From Marinilabiliales bacterium (lineage in GTDB: Bacteria; Bacteroidota; Bacteroidia; Bacteroidales; BM523), in assembly GCA_002869425.1 (NCBI GenBank), contig PKSZ01000678.1, positions 1-8,314 of the forward strand: a stretch of DNA of 8,314 bases. The letters run 5' to 3'. How positions within the stretch are numbered: the first letter of the stretch is position 1; each line of letters starts with the position of its first letter. The notes under the pieces were generated by a model. That model did no database searches, had not been told where the DNA came from, and saw nothing but the letters and a program-made list of their open reading frames with translations. Positions 6,899-8,314 of this stretch are shown here, one piece after another. The position numbers were made by a program, and so were the translations under genes.

Positions 6899-8314
6899 TG
6901 AAGCTTCCCGTTCATTATAAAGGATTGCTCATAGTTATAGTGCTGTCTTTTGCAGCTCTATGGTTTAAGTTTGGAGCAGTACTTTTGAATCCCGGACAGT
7001 ATTATTTTTCCAAAACTGCTGATGGACTGAAAAGTTACTATGTGGCTTTATGGCATATAAAAGCAGATGATACATATACTCACTTTGAAGGAATGAATTA
7101 TCCTTATGGAGAGCATATTGCTTTTACAGATGGAAATGTTCCACTGGTTAATACACTTAAGTTTTTTGATTCTGTTTTTTCATTTAACCATTCGCAGATT
7201 GTGGGTATAATGAATCTATTTTTTCTCTTTTCTTTTATTGTAGCAAGTATTTCTTTGTATTTGGTATTCAGGAAGATAAAGGTTTCTGTTCCGCTTGCTG
7301 TACTTGCTTCCGTAATCCTGATTTTTATTTCACCACAGATCAGCCGTTTGTATGGTCATTTGTCTTTGTCCTTAACTTTTGCTATTCCTTTATCTTTGTA
7401 CTTGCTATTGTTGTATGCCGAAAAATCCAACTGGATACGAGCTATAGTCTTTTCAGCCTTTCTTATATTTTTACTTTTCTTCCACGGCTATTATTACCTA
7501 TTCATTGCTCCAGTAGTTTTTGTGTATTTTGTATTGGATATCATACGAAAAAAACGAGATAGAGCTCTAATAAAGAAAGTGCTTCATTTGGCATTAATGC
7601 TTGCTTTACCCGTTCTGGTTTACCAGCTATGGGTTTTGTCTTGTTGTTCTGTTGCTGATCGACCGGAATATCCCTGGGGTTTTTACGAGCTTACTTCGGG
7701 CTGGGAAGGAGTATTTGTAGCCTTTAAAGAGTATCATAATCCCTTGTTACGAGATTTAATGAATATGGATAGAATTCCCTGGGAGGGTTTGGCATATTTT
7801 GGTCATGTTGCCAGCTTTTCCTTTTTGTGGGTTTTTTCTTTATTTGCTTTTATTCCATATTTCGATGGGATTAAGCCTTTGTTTACCATCATTATATTGA
7901 TAGTAGGAATTGTATTTTTCTTACTTCAGAGAAAGAGGTTGAAAAATGCTCTTGTATTAACGGAATCATTTGTAGCAAATGTATTTTTGTGGACAGGCTT
8001 TTTATTGTTGATTCTGAGTTTTGGATGGCCCTTTGTAGCCTTTCCTGAGTTGACAGATTTTCTGGGTGTGGCCAAGCAGTTTAGAGCCATTGGTAGATTA
8101 GCTATTCCTGCCTTTTATTTGTTGAATATTGGATTGATATTTTACCTGGATTCACTTATTCAGAAAGGAAAACTCAAAGGACTTATAATCTTTTTGATAA
8201 CATCAGGTTTGTTGCTTTTCGACTTTTTTACTGTGTTCAGGGCTTCTGATGTTGAGTTTTTGCAGAATCCTAAGTTAGAGTCTTTTAGAACTTCTGATAT
8301 TGAGGAATATAGTA
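6898..8314 (+). CDS. Large polytopic membrane protein, GT-C-like or YfhO-like, unassigned (3' end cut off)
   Basis: An open frame of 472 codons runs from GTG 6898 to the window end without a stop. The GTG shares its G with the upstream TAG stop (TAGTG), and no ATG occurs in frame until residue 66, after the first hydrophobic segment, so GTG is the sensible start. About ten or eleven hydrophobic segments are visible (first at about 9-30). The first outside loop has ADGLKSYY (41-48) with D42 and then GMNYPYGEH (65-73), placed like the acidic first loop of GT-C enzymes. DRPEYPWG (254-261) lies in a second polar loop, and AKQFRAIGRL (392-401) resembles the FRxxGR stretch of YfhO-like membrane proteins. 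Function is not recognised. Coupling to the preceding gene suggests a shared role in glycan assembly or transfer. Confidence 0.8.
   Translation, partial: MKLPVHYKGLLIVIVLSFAALWFKFGAVLLNPGQYYFSKTADGLKSYYVALWHIKADDTYTHFEGMNYPYGEHIAFTDGNVPLVNTLKFFDSVFSFNHSQIVGIMNLFFLFSFIVASISLYLVFRKIKVSVPLAVLASVILIFISPQISRLYGHLSLSLTFAIPLSLYLLLLYAEKSNWIRAIVFSAFLIFLLFFHGYYYLFIAPVVFVYFVLDIIRKKRDRALIKKVLHLALMLALPVLVYQLWVLSCCSVADRPEYPWGFYELTSGWEGVFVAFKEYHNPLLRDLMNMDRIPWEGLAYFGHVASFSFLWVFSLFAFIPYFDGIKPLFTIIILIVGIVFFLLQRKRLKNALVLTESFVANVFLWTGFLLLILSFGWPFVAFPELTDFLGVAKQFRAIGRLAIPAFYLLNIGLIFYLDSLIQKGKLKGLIIFLITSGLLLFDFFTVFRASDVEFLQNPKLESFRTSDIEEYS

Overview
The window is AT-rich, bacterial and almost fully coding. The promoter-like boxes have the Bacteroidota form (TAnnTTTG), no gene start has a Shine-Dalgarno sequence, and several proteins look like envelope glycan proteins of that phylum. 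A member of Bacteroidota is therefore the best guess, made from general features and not from a marker gene.

The layout is two divergent gene blocks around a 205-bp intergenic region (4318-4522). The left block runs on the minus strand, in transcription order: a DPM1-like family 2 glycosyltransferase with two C-terminal membrane helices (4317-3451); a class I methyltransferase-like protein with a degenerate SAM loop (3449-2712); a divergent FrhB/FdhB-type iron-sulfur protein with a C-terminal membrane segment (2734-1409); an integral membrane protein of the lysylphosphatidylglycerol synthase transmembrane (UPF0104/YbhN) type (1409-471); and an extended short-chain dehydrogenase/epimerase cut by the window edge (471-1). 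Neighbouring genes are 1 bp apart or overlap by 1 or 23 bp, so this is very probably one operon.

The right block runs on the plus strand: a GT-C-like polytopic membrane protein carrying two tandem beta-rich domains at its C-terminus (4523-6898), overlapping by 1 bp a second large polytopic membrane protein that runs off the right edge (6898-8314).

The most coherent reading (inference) is a lipid-linked glycan or glycosylation locus. The family 2 enzyme would charge a polyprenyl phosphate with a sugar, the SDR and possibly the FrhB-like and methyltransferase-like proteins would modify the sugar or lipid, the UPF0104-type protein would act in the membrane, and the two polytopic proteins would use the lipid-linked sugar outside the cytoplasmic membrane. 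The least ordinary elements are the FrhB-like protein, which keeps an N-terminal cysteine cluster but lacks several cysteines expected in the rest of the family, and the duplicated C-terminal module of the first polytopic protein. I saw no RNA genes, CRISPR arrays, insertion sequences or convincing terminators.
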